From contig CAZSHB010000012.1 of NCBI GenBank assembly GCA_964606885.1, positions 1 to 23,186 on the forward strand: a stretch of DNA of 23,186 bases, in the 5' to 3' direction. Positions 14,902-21,826 of the stretch are shown here, one piece after another. The position numbers and the translations under genes are program-made. Each line of letters starts with the position of its first letter. The stretch's first letter is position 1. The notes beneath the pieces are model-generated. The model was not told where the DNA came from. It did no database searches and saw nothing but the letters and a program-made list of their open reading frames with translations. The DNA is from CAZSHB01 sp964606885. GTDB lineage: Bacteria; Babelota; Babeliae; Babelales; CAIQNR01.

Positions 14902-16305
14902 TCAGAAGGTTGCGGTCATAGTTAATAGGCTTGTGTACGATTTATAGGCGCTGCGACGTGCTACTGGAAGCTGGAAAACGACCCCAAACGCTAGATTTGG
15001 CGAGAGGATATAGTTGAACCCAAGGTCAAAAATCTGGACTTTCCATTCAGTATCCTCTTCGAGCCTATCGGGTAAAAAGGCCGCATCAGGAGTATTGAGG
15101 GTGATTTTGTCCTTAGAGTGGCCTGCGTAATGGTAGAGTCCGTAGAAAGAAAGCTTATCTAAGAAGTTGTACGCATTGAATCCAACGGTGAAGTTCCAGC
15201 TGTCCCCTGGCGATACGTTAACCGTTGTTTTATATGGGTAGACCATATATTGCAGTTCGCTGGTTGGCACACGACGGATAACTGTTCTTTCTGAAAAGTG
15301 TGAGTAGCAAGCATCCCAGACAACTTCGATAGTGTTAAAGAAATCTAGTCCAAAGCCACCACGTAGTCGGAATGCGTTGTGTTTGTTGTTGCCGCCTAAA
15401 GGAATAGACAGGAGGTAGTCAGGATCGTTCCCTTTAGCAACACCGGCGGTAAAGCCTGCTTGTATAAAAGGTGTAAAGATGAAGGGTGCCCACTCTTCTG
15501 GGTCAGCGTTTGCATTGACCGGAAAGTTGTGGCGCGCAATTGCTGAGACGGTGAAATCTTCAGGGCCCGATTTGTGCCAGTCAAAAGTGTCGAGGTCTAT
15601 TTGATCAAAAATTTCTGCGCGTTTGTCCATTAAGTATTGTTGAACAAGTTCTTTATTAGTAGTGAAATTTTCAGTACTCATACCCTGACCAGGAAAGACG
15701 ACATCTGCTAGTGCGAGATCTGTTCTGTCGTCAAAGTAGGTGGTGGTGTAGGTTTGTTTTAAATCTGCATAACCACCTTGAAACGCAATGACAATATCTT
15801 CTATAGGGCGGAATGAACCTTCAAAACGTAAACCAACTTTGTGGTATTTAGCGTTCACACTAAAAAAACCAAAGTTTTGTGTTTCGTCACTAAACTCTTG
15901 GTCGCTAATGGTTGCAGTAGTGGGGGGAGTCAATCCAACAAACGCTTGTGCTCCTGCAGTAGCTAGTAGCGATGGTTGTGTTAAACCGCTTGGTACTGAA
16001 CCGTAGGTCATACCGACCATGTTCAGACGGCCGTTGTAATCAAGCAGCGAGCAGTGTTCTTTTTTTTCGTTAGTAGCGCTGGATGCTTTTTGCCCGAACA
16101 TGCTGATTGAAAAGTCGATGCGTTCCTTTATGCCGAGTGGTTCTTTGCCGGCAATTATTAATTTTTTTTCTGAATTAAGGAACTGGAACGGATATTGCGA
16201 CGTGAATAATGGATACGGATCTGCTTGATTAAGTGTGGTATACCAGGCTTGGCAAGATCCCTGTAGCAGGAGTCCGGTTGCCAGCGCTAGGCGTTTTAGA
16301 TTCAT
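14902..16305 (-). CDS. Outer-membrane beta-barrel protein
   Basis: A 467-residue protein with a signal peptide (1-20, ending CQA). The mature part consists largely of alternating polar/hydrophobic strands with aromatic girdles, for example NLAFGVVFQLPV and SWNFTVGFNAYNF. It ends in the strand SLLTMTATF with a C-terminal phenylalanine, the usual signal for barrel insertion by BamA. A loop-like acidic stretch lies at about residues 195-255. I do not recognise a specific family; it may be a porin or other major surface protein. AAAGGA lies six bases before the ATG and a strong promoter precedes it. Confidence 0.82.
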   Translation of the reverse strand: MNLKRLALATGLLLQGSCQAWYTTLNQADPYPLFTSQYPFQFLNSEKKLIIAGKEPLGIKERIDFSISMFGQKASSATNEKKEHCSLLDYNGRLNMVGMTYGSVPSGLTQPSLLATAGAQAFVGLTPPTTATISDQEFSDETQNFGFFSVNAKYHKVGLRFEGSFRPIEDIVIAFQGGYADLKQTYTTTYFDDRTDLALADVVFPGQGMSTENFTTNKELVQQYLMDKRAEIFDQIDLDTFDWHKSGPEDFTVSAIARHNFPVNANADPEEWAPFIFTPFIQAGFTAGVAKGNDPDYLLSIPLGGNNKHNAFRLRGGFGLDFFNTIEVVWDACYSHFSERTVIRRVPTSELQYMVYPYKTTVNVSPGDSWNFTVGFNAYNFLDKLSFYGLYHYAGHSKDKITLNTPDAAFLPDRLEEDTEWKVQIFDLGFNYILSPNLAFGVVFQLPVARRSAYKSYTSLLTMTATF

Positions 16306-16350
16306 TACTGTCCTTTCTTCATTGACCTATCTATCTGCTTAGAGCATCCA

Positions 16351-16380
16351 GTTATACCACTCTGTATTTTTGTTCGTCAA
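16351..16380 (-). promoter_or_regulatory. Strong sigma70 promoter of the barrel-protein gene
   Basis: On the minus strand TTGACG (16375-16380) is followed after 18 bases by TATAAC (16351-16356), about 45 bases before the start at 16305. Both hexamers are near consensus, suggesting high expression. Confidence 0.68.
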
Positions 16381-16429
16381 ATAACCGGTTCTATGAGCGG
16401 GTAAAAAGTAGCAAGTGAGCAACCTTTGG

Positions 16430-17638
16430 CTAGTTTGCTACCGCGTTAAAAGAGTCAAAGCAATTTTCTGCTGCAAAATAAAAAAGAAGGCATGCAGTTA
16501 ATAAACCGGCCATGGTAATAATATTTTGACCAGATTGCCATTCCGTTTTTAAACGTAACAAGGTGATCATAGAAAGGATAAAAGCAATTACTAAAAACAT
16601 GGCGGTAAAATTAAAAAAGAGTTCGTTACTGAGTAAACTAAAACTTGCAAAGATTGCTAGGCCGATTAGTGATGTGCAGGTTGTTTGATTAATGATACCA
16701 AATGCTACTAACTGGCGGGATCTGTTATTGCGTAACTTTTTAACAAACGAGAGTAGTAATGCACCAGACGACCAGATCATAGAATGCAGTGTGCCTAAGA
16801 TTGCTGATATTAATGAGATGTGAATCATTTCAAGCAGCCACGGATTGTTAGGGAACATAACACTTAATGGGCCACTGACTGGTCCTGGATACTGTGCAAA
16901 AAGATCTAATGGTACTGCTAAGATGAGTGACATAACAAACGCAAGGTACAAGAGGGCGACGGCAGTCAGCGAGTACGTGATTGCTTTAGGAACATTTTTT
17001 TGCGGATCGCGAATAATATTAAAAAGTGATGCGGTAGATTCAAATCCAAAAAAAGCGAAAGCAACAACACGTGTTTCTTGAAAGATGGCTTTAATACCAT
17101 GTGGTGCAAAGGGGACTAAGTTTGCGGTGTTTGCTTTGGTTAAACAGATGAGCGTGGTGCCAAGTAAAGGAAAGACGGTTAAGACAATTAAGATTTGTTG
17201 TCCTAAAGATGATAATGATACGCCTATAATATTTAATATGGTCAGACTGATTAATGATGCTAGGCCTGCGGTATATGCGGTGGTGGTTGGAAAATAACGT
17301 ACAAGATGTTCACCAGCTGCGTGTGATAATAATCCCATGGCGATCAGTAATCCAATTAAGTAACAGGCGCTTGCAATAAGACCAACGGTATGTCCGCCCC
17401 ACTGTTTTGCGTAGGTGTAAAAAGAACCTTCTTGTGGATAGAGCTGTGCAATGCGCGCAAGTGACTGTGCTATAAACCACACAGAAAGCGCTACAAAAGC
17501 AAAAGTGAGGATGCCTGCAGGGCCGACTTTGTCTGCGAGTACACTGGGAATTGCAAAGATTCCTGCGCCGATCATGGCATTCATACCTACAATAGTTGCT
17601 GTCAGCATCCCAATTTTATCAGAAGAGGCCGTTGACAT
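16430..17638 (-). CDS. APC-superfamily amino-acid transporter
   Basis: Inner-membrane permease of 402 residues with about 11-12 helices. Helix 1 carries the unwound substrate motif IGAGIFAIP (23-31). YPQEGSFYTYAKQWGG (67-82) and FAFFGFESTASLF (helix 6) are typical of the amino acid-polyamine-organocation group, as is the following DPQKNVPKAI loop. The substrate cannot be read from sequence. Import of host amino acids would fit a host-dependent organism. AAAGGA lies before the start. Confidence 0.88.
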   Translation of the reverse strand: MSTASSDKIGMLTATIVGMNAMIGAGIFAIPSVLADKVGPAGILTFAFVALSVWFIAQSLARIAQLYPQEGSFYTYAKQWGGHTVGLIASACYLIGLLIAMGLLSHAAGEHLVRYFPTTTAYTAGLASLISLTILNIIGVSLSSLGQQILIVLTVFPLLGTTLICLTKANTANLVPFAPHGIKAIFQETRVVAFAFFGFESTASLFNIIRDPQKNVPKAITYSLTAVALLYLAFVMSLILAVPLDLFAQYPGPVSGPLSVMFPNNPWLLEMIHISLISAILGTLHSMIWSSGALLLSFVKKLRNNRSRQLVAFGIINQTTCTSLIGLAIFASFSLLSNELFFNFTAMFLVIAFILSMITLLRLKTEWQSGQNIITMAGLLTACLLFYFAAENCFDSFNAVAN

Positions 17639-17779
17639 AAGAAGTTCCTTTTAAGCCAAAAATTAAACACCATGGTGTTCAGTATACTCAAGAAAGCTTT
17701 TTTTAAAACTGAGAGCTTATTCTAGGGGTGCATACTAAGGACTGGGAAAATCTGATAAAACGGCTATTCTAGAACTACT

Positions 17780-18022
17780 ATGAATACTTATTATTGCCTG
17801 TATTACACGGCACACGTTGATAAAAAACGGTGCTGGTTACTTTCTTCTATTTTGCGTGGTACTGAACATATTGCGTTTGATCGTTCACTTGATCCACAAA
17901 CAAGTACGTTCGAATTCTTTGTGCCAGAAGCTATGGAAGCAGTCTTTTTAGAAATTATGACGTATATGCACACGCAAGGCGTTATTGCCGATCTTCAGAA
18001 ACTTCCCAACCGTTTTATTTAG
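17780..18022 (+). CDS. Small cytosolic protein of unknown function
   Basis: Eighty residues, no signal peptide or membrane segment. The pattern (a strand YYCLYYTAHVD, helix CWLLSSILRG, strand HIAFDRSL, strand TFEFFVPEAM, long helix) suggests a small alpha/beta fold and loosely recalls DUF4911-type proteins. That likeness is weak. No clear ribosome-binding site precedes the ATG. Its last eight bases overlap the convergent gene at 18015. Confidence 0.6.
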   Translation: MNTYYCLYYTAHVDKKRCWLLSSILRGTEHIAFDRSLDPQTSTFEFFVPEAMEAVFLEIMTYMHTQGVIADLQKLPNRFI

Positions 18023-18929
18023 GTAAGCGAGCGATACACTCTTTAGCAAAAAGAGCGGCTGTAGAAAATGTTCGCTGTGCAGCAGCTGCGGCTGTTGTAA
18101 GAGCACGATTCGTTTTGATCATAGGGCTTTGCTCAAGATCTTTTTTAAGACTTTGTAATGCCTGTATGCGCGGGTGGATTTCTTTCCAGTCAGCACCCGT
18201 ATCAAGCATATGGAGTAACAGTGCGTGTAGATTGTTTGCAGTAGTTAGTGGATTTTTTGATTGAAAAATAGCAACAGCATCAGCAGCGCATGCTAAATCT
18301 GTGTGTATGCTCGTTACAGCAGAAGGCTCAGTATACAGTGCTGCTTTAGCCACGGTTGTAATAATAGTATCAAGAGCTGCGGTAGGTAATTGTCCTACAC
18401 TGTGCGCAAGTGCGCCTTTTTGTGCTGTAAGGCTCAGTGTAGGAAACACGGAACCGTTCACCAGTAAAACAGGTTTTTCAGGACCACAGCCATATAGGAT
18501 TAATGGTGCAGGATCCATGTCTTGTTGTGTGCCATAAAGTAGTTTGATCTCTTTATCGGTAAGTAATGTTTCTTGAAGCATCTGTGTCATACGCATACGA
18601 AGATCAGCAGGAAATGGTGCGTGCGCGTGTTGAGCAAGTAGATCATGCGTATTGGTATGTGCATCTTTTAGTATTGATTCGGCACAGGTATCAATGCTCA
18701 ATCCACTTTTACTTAAGAGGAGTTGATCTAATTTCATTACCAGTGTCATTCTATAATCGTAATCAGTAGATCGAGTTATTTTTTCAACACGGGTACTTGT
18801 TATATTTTTTACATGTTCACGTTCAAGACTACGCATGAGTTGTGTGAGCGTTGGTGTTGTGTTGTGACTATGAGTGTTGAAAGGTACAGAGGTTAGTGCC
18901 AATAAGATGGCTAGGCAATAGTTTTTCAT
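18015..18929 (-). CDS. Secreted protein resembling an inactive M48-type peptidase
   Basis: A 304-residue protein with a signal peptide (1-21, ending THS). Its layout follows M48 metallopeptidases: a helical N-terminal region, a strand pair LILYGCGPEKPVLLVNGSVF (143-162), GALAHSVGQL (172-181) where the active-site helix HExxH would be, DLACAADAVAIF (211-222) where ExxxD would be, and WKEIHPRIQAL (248-258) like the late HP-x-x-R-I segment. The zinc ligands are not conserved: HSVGQ keeps only the first His and the Glu before AD is Ala. If the match is right it is a pseudoenzyme. The leader (MKNYCLAILLAL) resembles those of the coiled-coil cluster. AGAGG lies only one base before the ATG. Confidence 0.65.
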   Translation of the reverse strand: MKNYCLAILLALTSVPFNTHSHNTTPTLTQLMRSLEREHVKNITSTRVEKITRSTDYDYRMTLVMKLDQLLLSKSGLSIDTCAESILKDAHTNTHDLLAQHAHAPFPADLRMRMTQMLQETLLTDKEIKLLYGTQQDMDPAPLILYGCGPEKPVLLVNGSVFPTLSLTAQKGALAHSVGQLPTAALDTIITTVAKAALYTEPSAVTSIHTDLACAADAVAIFQSKNPLTTANNLHALLLHMLDTGADWKEIHPRIQALQSLKKDLEQSPMIKTNRALTTAAAAAQRTFSTAALFAKECIARLPK

Positions 18930-19067
18930 GCCTCTTAATGTACCAGCTTTATATAAGCTTGCAAATGGAAATAATTATAAAATGTAAAAAATAGTTATGC
19001 GTGAGCGCATGCTGTATATCTGATAAAGACAGTAAGGAAAGCCTAGGGGTGACCAAGCAGGGGGCTT

Positions 19068-19107
19068 TTGAGGTATCTTCTAAAATTGATATAATTACAA
19101 TTAGAAT
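19068..19107 (+). promoter_or_regulatory. Promoter of the three-gene secreted-protein unit, containing the shared 21-mer
   Basis: TTGAGG (19068-19073), a 16-base spacer and TATAAT (19090-19095), with TG one base before the -10 (extended -10). From 19087 to 19107 it is identical to 20973-20993 over 21 bases. Confidence 0.72.
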
Positions 19108-19139
19108 GAATTATGTTGAGCTTAGATATGAGGTTCTTT

Positions 19140-19466
19140 ATGAACAAGAAAGTATTACTGTTGCTAGCATTGCTTACTGGTAGCGTGCATGTATCTGCTG
19201 GGTTTTTAAAATCTAATGCGGGTAAGTTGGCGCTTACGGCAGCTGTAACCTATGGTTTGTACGTATATGCGAAGAAATTTTTTAAGTCGCCCATTATGGT
19301 ACTGACTAACCAGAGAATAGGTGCCATTAAAGAGCGGATAAAAAGTACGCCTCTTTTACCTATAAAAGAAATTTTACCTGATGGTCGCATGGTTACTTAT
19401 ACAGGTGAGCAATTGTTTATCGGTGATGGTTATGGACATGTCATGGTAGAGATAGGCTTAGAGTAA
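19140..19466 (+). CDS. Small secreted protein, shared-leader family member 1
   Basis: A 108-residue protein, function unknown. The signal peptide MNKKVLLLLALLTGSVHVSA is of the same type as in the genes at 20227 and 21026. It is followed by a second hydrophobic segment (GKLALTAAVTYGLYVYAKKF, about 27-46) that would anchor it in the inner membrane, then a basic and a short beta-rich tail (MVTYTGEQLFIGDGYGH). ATG 19140 is chosen because GAGG lies seven bases upstream and the signal peptide starts there. First gene of the unit. Confidence 0.72.
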   Translation: MNKKVLLLLALLTGSVHVSAGFLKSNAGKLALTAAVTYGLYVYAKKFFKSPIMVLTNQRIGAIKERIKSTPLLPIKEILPDGRMVTYTGEQLFIGDGYGHVMVEIGLE

Positions 19467-19495
19467 TCAGATTGCGTATGTCAGATGGAGATGGT

Positions 19496-20215
19496 ATGAA
19501 AAAATTATTACTAGCGATGAGTGTACTGATAAGTGGATATCTTTCTGCCGCTCAACCATTAACTCGATCTGTATTAGGTAGTTTAACGGCTTCTGCTTTA
19601 GCAGCTGTTGGTTATGTTATAGCAGAAAGAGTTGTAGAGGATGCTACAAAAGTAGTTGTGCCAGCAACATTAGAACAGATACAAGAAGTAACTACGTGTG
19701 GAATGTTGAAAAGCAGTTGTGCTTCTCTTGGTGATCGACTGATTACAGGTATTACTGCTGGTGTATCGTTATATGCGGTATATTTTTTATGGCGTTTGAA
19801 ATGTGTTAAAATACCCCGTTCAACGCATCTAGCTTTTAGTTTGGGTGACACGTTAGGTTCTTATTTGGGCGTTAACACTGTTATATATCTAGAAAAAAAT
19901 GACCAAGCCATGCGCGCTTTAGCAAAAGCTTTGGATGAAAAAAACTTTCTCTCAGATACAAAAGGTTCACATGCTGGGCTTCGTGCGCTGTTTCCAAACG
20001 AAAAAATGATAACCATCAGATATTCTCTGCCAGTAGGTTTTATTATGAGCGTCAAGGTTAATTTGGAAGATGATTTTACAGGTCTTCAAGAACTTGCTTA
20101 TCAAGTATGTACGTTATTACTTAAACATACTAAGCAAGAAGTTGCTGCTAGAAGAGCATTGAACAGGGTACAAGCTGGTGTAACTGCTCTAGGTTATCCT
20201 GATTATTTAAAATAA
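19496..20215 (+). CDS. Secreted or membrane protein, shared-leader family member 2
   Basis: A 239-residue protein from ATG 19496, preceded by GGAGAT. The signal peptide MKKLLLAMSVLISGYLSAA is followed by a hydrophobic segment (about 25-45) and another (about 85-103, AGVSLYAVYFLWRLK). The C-terminal part (about 130-215) contains MITIRYSLPVGFIMSVKVNL and FTGLQELAYQVCTLLL. These align by eye with CTIRFMSPFISPSESVFEMV and IQALQDFTVRLYRVL in the next gene, so the two share a domain. No known family recognised. Confidence 0.72.
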   Translation: MKKLLLAMSVLISGYLSAAQPLTRSVLGSLTASALAAVGYVIAERVVEDATKVVVPATLEQIQEVTTCGMLKSSCASLGDRLITGITAGVSLYAVYFLWRLKCVKIPRSTHLAFSLGDTLGSYLGVNTVIYLEKNDQAMRALAKALDEKNFLSDTKGSHAGLRALFPNEKMITIRYSLPVGFIMSVKVNLEDDFTGLQELAYQVCTLLLKHTKQEVAARRALNRVQAGVTALGYPDYLK

Positions 20216-20226
20216 AGAGGTTTATT

Positions 20227-20826
20227 ATGAATAAAAAATTATTATTACTAATGGCGTTGTTAACAGGTACGGCAGGTCTTTCTGCTGGTAGTTTTCATTG
20301 GCGCGGATTAGCTCTAGGGGCAACTGCGGGTGCAATTGCTACGTATCTAGTCACAAAATTTTTTGCAGCTGATAATCAGCACATACAAAGACAATCTGTT
20401 GCTCAAGCAGCTGTACAAGTACAGCAAGTACAAGCTCAATACAATCCCGCAGCAGATATGGCTTTTACTGTAGAATTATCGAGCGTAAAGCCGTCTGGTG
20501 AGAAAAAATATGTAAATCGTGTATTGTATAAAAAGGTTCGTGATGTATCCCCAGAATGTATGCAATTGGTAGATAATTTTTTATCGGGAGCGATTTTTGA
20601 AGGTCCTTCAGGAGCATCTGCTGAATTAAAAGAAATACTATCTTCAACAGGTTTTAATCAATGTACGATTCGCTTTATGTCTCCGTTTATAAGTCCATCA
20701 GAATCGGTATTTGAGATGGTGGTGGATGCTGATGATGGCATTCAAGCATTGCAAGATTTTACAGTAAGACTTTATAGAGTATTATGCGATCCTAGAAATC
20801 TTATTCATGTGTATACGAATGCATAA
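20227..20826 (+). CDS. Secreted or membrane protein, shared-leader family member 3
   Basis: A 199-residue protein. The signal peptide MNKKLLLLMALLTGTAGLSA precedes a hydrophobic anchor (about 27-46), a Gln/Val/Ala-rich linker (52-72) and a globular C-terminal domain (about 78-195) shared with the preceding gene. AGAGG lies seven bases before the ATG, 11 bases after the previous stop. Last gene before an intrinsic terminator. Function unknown. Confidence 0.74.
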   Translation: MNKKLLLLMALLTGTAGLSAGSFHWRGLALGATAGAIATYLVTKFFAADNQHIQRQSVAQAAVQVQQVQAQYNPAADMAFTVELSSVKPSGEKKYVNRVLYKKVRDVSPECMQLVDNFLSGAIFEGPSGASAELKEILSSTGFNQCTIRFMSPFISPSESVFEMVVDADDGIQALQDFTVRLYRVLCDPRNLIHVYTNA

Positions 20827-20860
20827 AAATATTTGATCTGTTAATTCTGTAGAAAAATTT

Positions 20861-20895
20861 AAAAAGAGCCTGACTTAAACTGGGCTCTTTTTTTT
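20861..20895 (+). terminator. Intrinsic terminator
   Basis: AAAGAGCC (20863-20870) pairs perfectly with GGCTCTTT (20883-20890) around a 12-base loop, followed by T residues to 20895. It closes the three-gene unit. Confidence 0.85.
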
Positions 20896-20952
20896 GAGCT
20901 TATGTGGTGTTTTAAGTTTGTAATTATTTTTAAGATAAGCTCAGGAAGGCTT

Positions 20953-20993
20953 TTGGCAAAGGACTTTAAGTGTGATATAATTACAATTAGAAT
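20953..20993 (+). promoter_or_regulatory. Promoter of the gene at 21026, containing the shared 21-mer
   Basis: TTGGCA (20953-20958), a 17-base spacer and an extended -10 TGATATAAT (-10 hexamer 20976-20981). It shares 21 identical bases with the promoter at 19087-19107, and GGCTTTTG precedes both -35 regions. Confidence 0.78.
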
Positions 20994-21008
20994 ATGATTA
21001 TTCTAATT
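20985..21008. promoter_or_regulatory. Perfect 10-bp inverted repeat at the transcription start
   Basis: AATTAGAATA (20985-20994) and TATTCTAATT (20999-21008) are exact reverse complements separated by TGAT. The element begins four bases after the -10 box, where a repressor operator or 5' RNA hairpin would act. The sister promoter lacks the second arm. Confidence 0.55.
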
Positions 21009-21025
21009 AAGATGGAGGTTTTGTT

Positions 21026-21748
21026 ATGAACAAAAAATTATTTTTAACGATAGCGTTATTAACTGGCACAACAAGTTTGTTTACTATGGAAGCGCCTGCT
21101 GCGGCAGTACCGGTAGAGCAACCGGTAAGATTGCAAGATAATAATAATATTATGGATAAAATTGGCTTGATGTTAGTTGTTGCGACAGGTTGTGATATTG
21201 CAAAAAAAATTATAGGCCCTATGTCTCTAACTGAAACAATAGGCGTGGCAACATCTGCAGGATTATCAGGGTATGCGGCGCATCGTGTTTATCAAATGTT
21301 AAGTAATAAAAATAAAATTCGTGTGTTAACTGCAAGTGGTATTGGTTTATCGGTGGGTAGTGCTAGTTTAGTCTTAGTACCATTAAGGGGTCATAAACAT
21401 CAGCAATTTGCAGCTATGTATGTGCAGAAAAAAATTGAGTCAGCGTTAGCTGATTACTTACAAGCAAATAATGCTGATACGCCATATGCTCTTCAAGGTC
21501 TTAATGGTATATTTTACTCGAAAAGTCTTGTATCTCTTACTCTGGCAAGAGAGTTATTTATGGCAAATAATTATGAACAAGGTGTAGAGATATTAAAATT
21601 AATACCCTATGCAGCTGTAACTTTTCCTGGCATGGAACAACATATTATGAGCTGGGTAGTATTACCTACAGCAGCTATTTTAAGCACGTTACAAGATCAA
21701 GGTTTGGTAGGCTACGATGAAGATGGCATGCGTTTAGGTAGAAGATAA
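21026..21748 (+). CDS. Secreted or membrane protein, shared-leader family member 4
   Basis: A 240-residue protein, no recognised family. The leader MNKKLFLTIALLTGTTSLFT matches the other members; the mature part starts with an Ala/Pro/Val linker. Three hydrophobic segments follow (about 44-56, 68-86 and 99-117), then a helical domain (about 125-235) whose ALARELF-like helices and NNYEQGVEILKLIP recall a TPR-type hairpin. GGAGG lies about eight bases before the ATG. It is a single-gene unit between its own promoter and terminator. Confidence 0.74.
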   Translation: MNKKLFLTIALLTGTTSLFTMEAPAAAVPVEQPVRLQDNNNIMDKIGLMLVVATGCDIAKKIIGPMSLTETIGVATSAGLSGYAAHRVYQMLSNKNKIRVLTASGIGLSVGSASLVLVPLRGHKHQQFAAMYVQKKIESALADYLQANNADTPYALQGLNGIFYSKSLVSLTLARELFMANNYEQGVEILKLIPYAAVTFPGMEQHIMSWVVLPTAAILSTLQDQGLVGYDEDGMRLGRR

Positions 21749-21764
21749 AATAGACTTTAAAAAT

Positions 21765-21796
21765 AAAAAAAGCTCGGTTACATCCGAGCTTTTTTA
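21765..21796. terminator. Bidirectional intrinsic terminator
   Basis: AGCTCGG (21771-21777) and CCGAGCT (21784-21790) form a stem around TTACAT, flanked by A and T runs on both sides. It can serve the plus-strand gene ending at 21748 and the minus-strand gltX ending at 21827. Confidence 0.88.
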
Positions 21797-21826
21797 TTGT
21801 ACTTATCTTGAGAAAAGAGACAGTTT

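Noticed and set aside
18997..19010. Small ATGCG-TGAG-CGCAT hairpin
   Set aside because: Only five base pairs, common by chance; no link to a gene end or start.
19039..19070. AAAGCC...GGCTTTT hairpin as a terminator
   Set aside because: Stem of six pairs with a loop of about 18 bases and no good T-run; it overlaps the promoter region.
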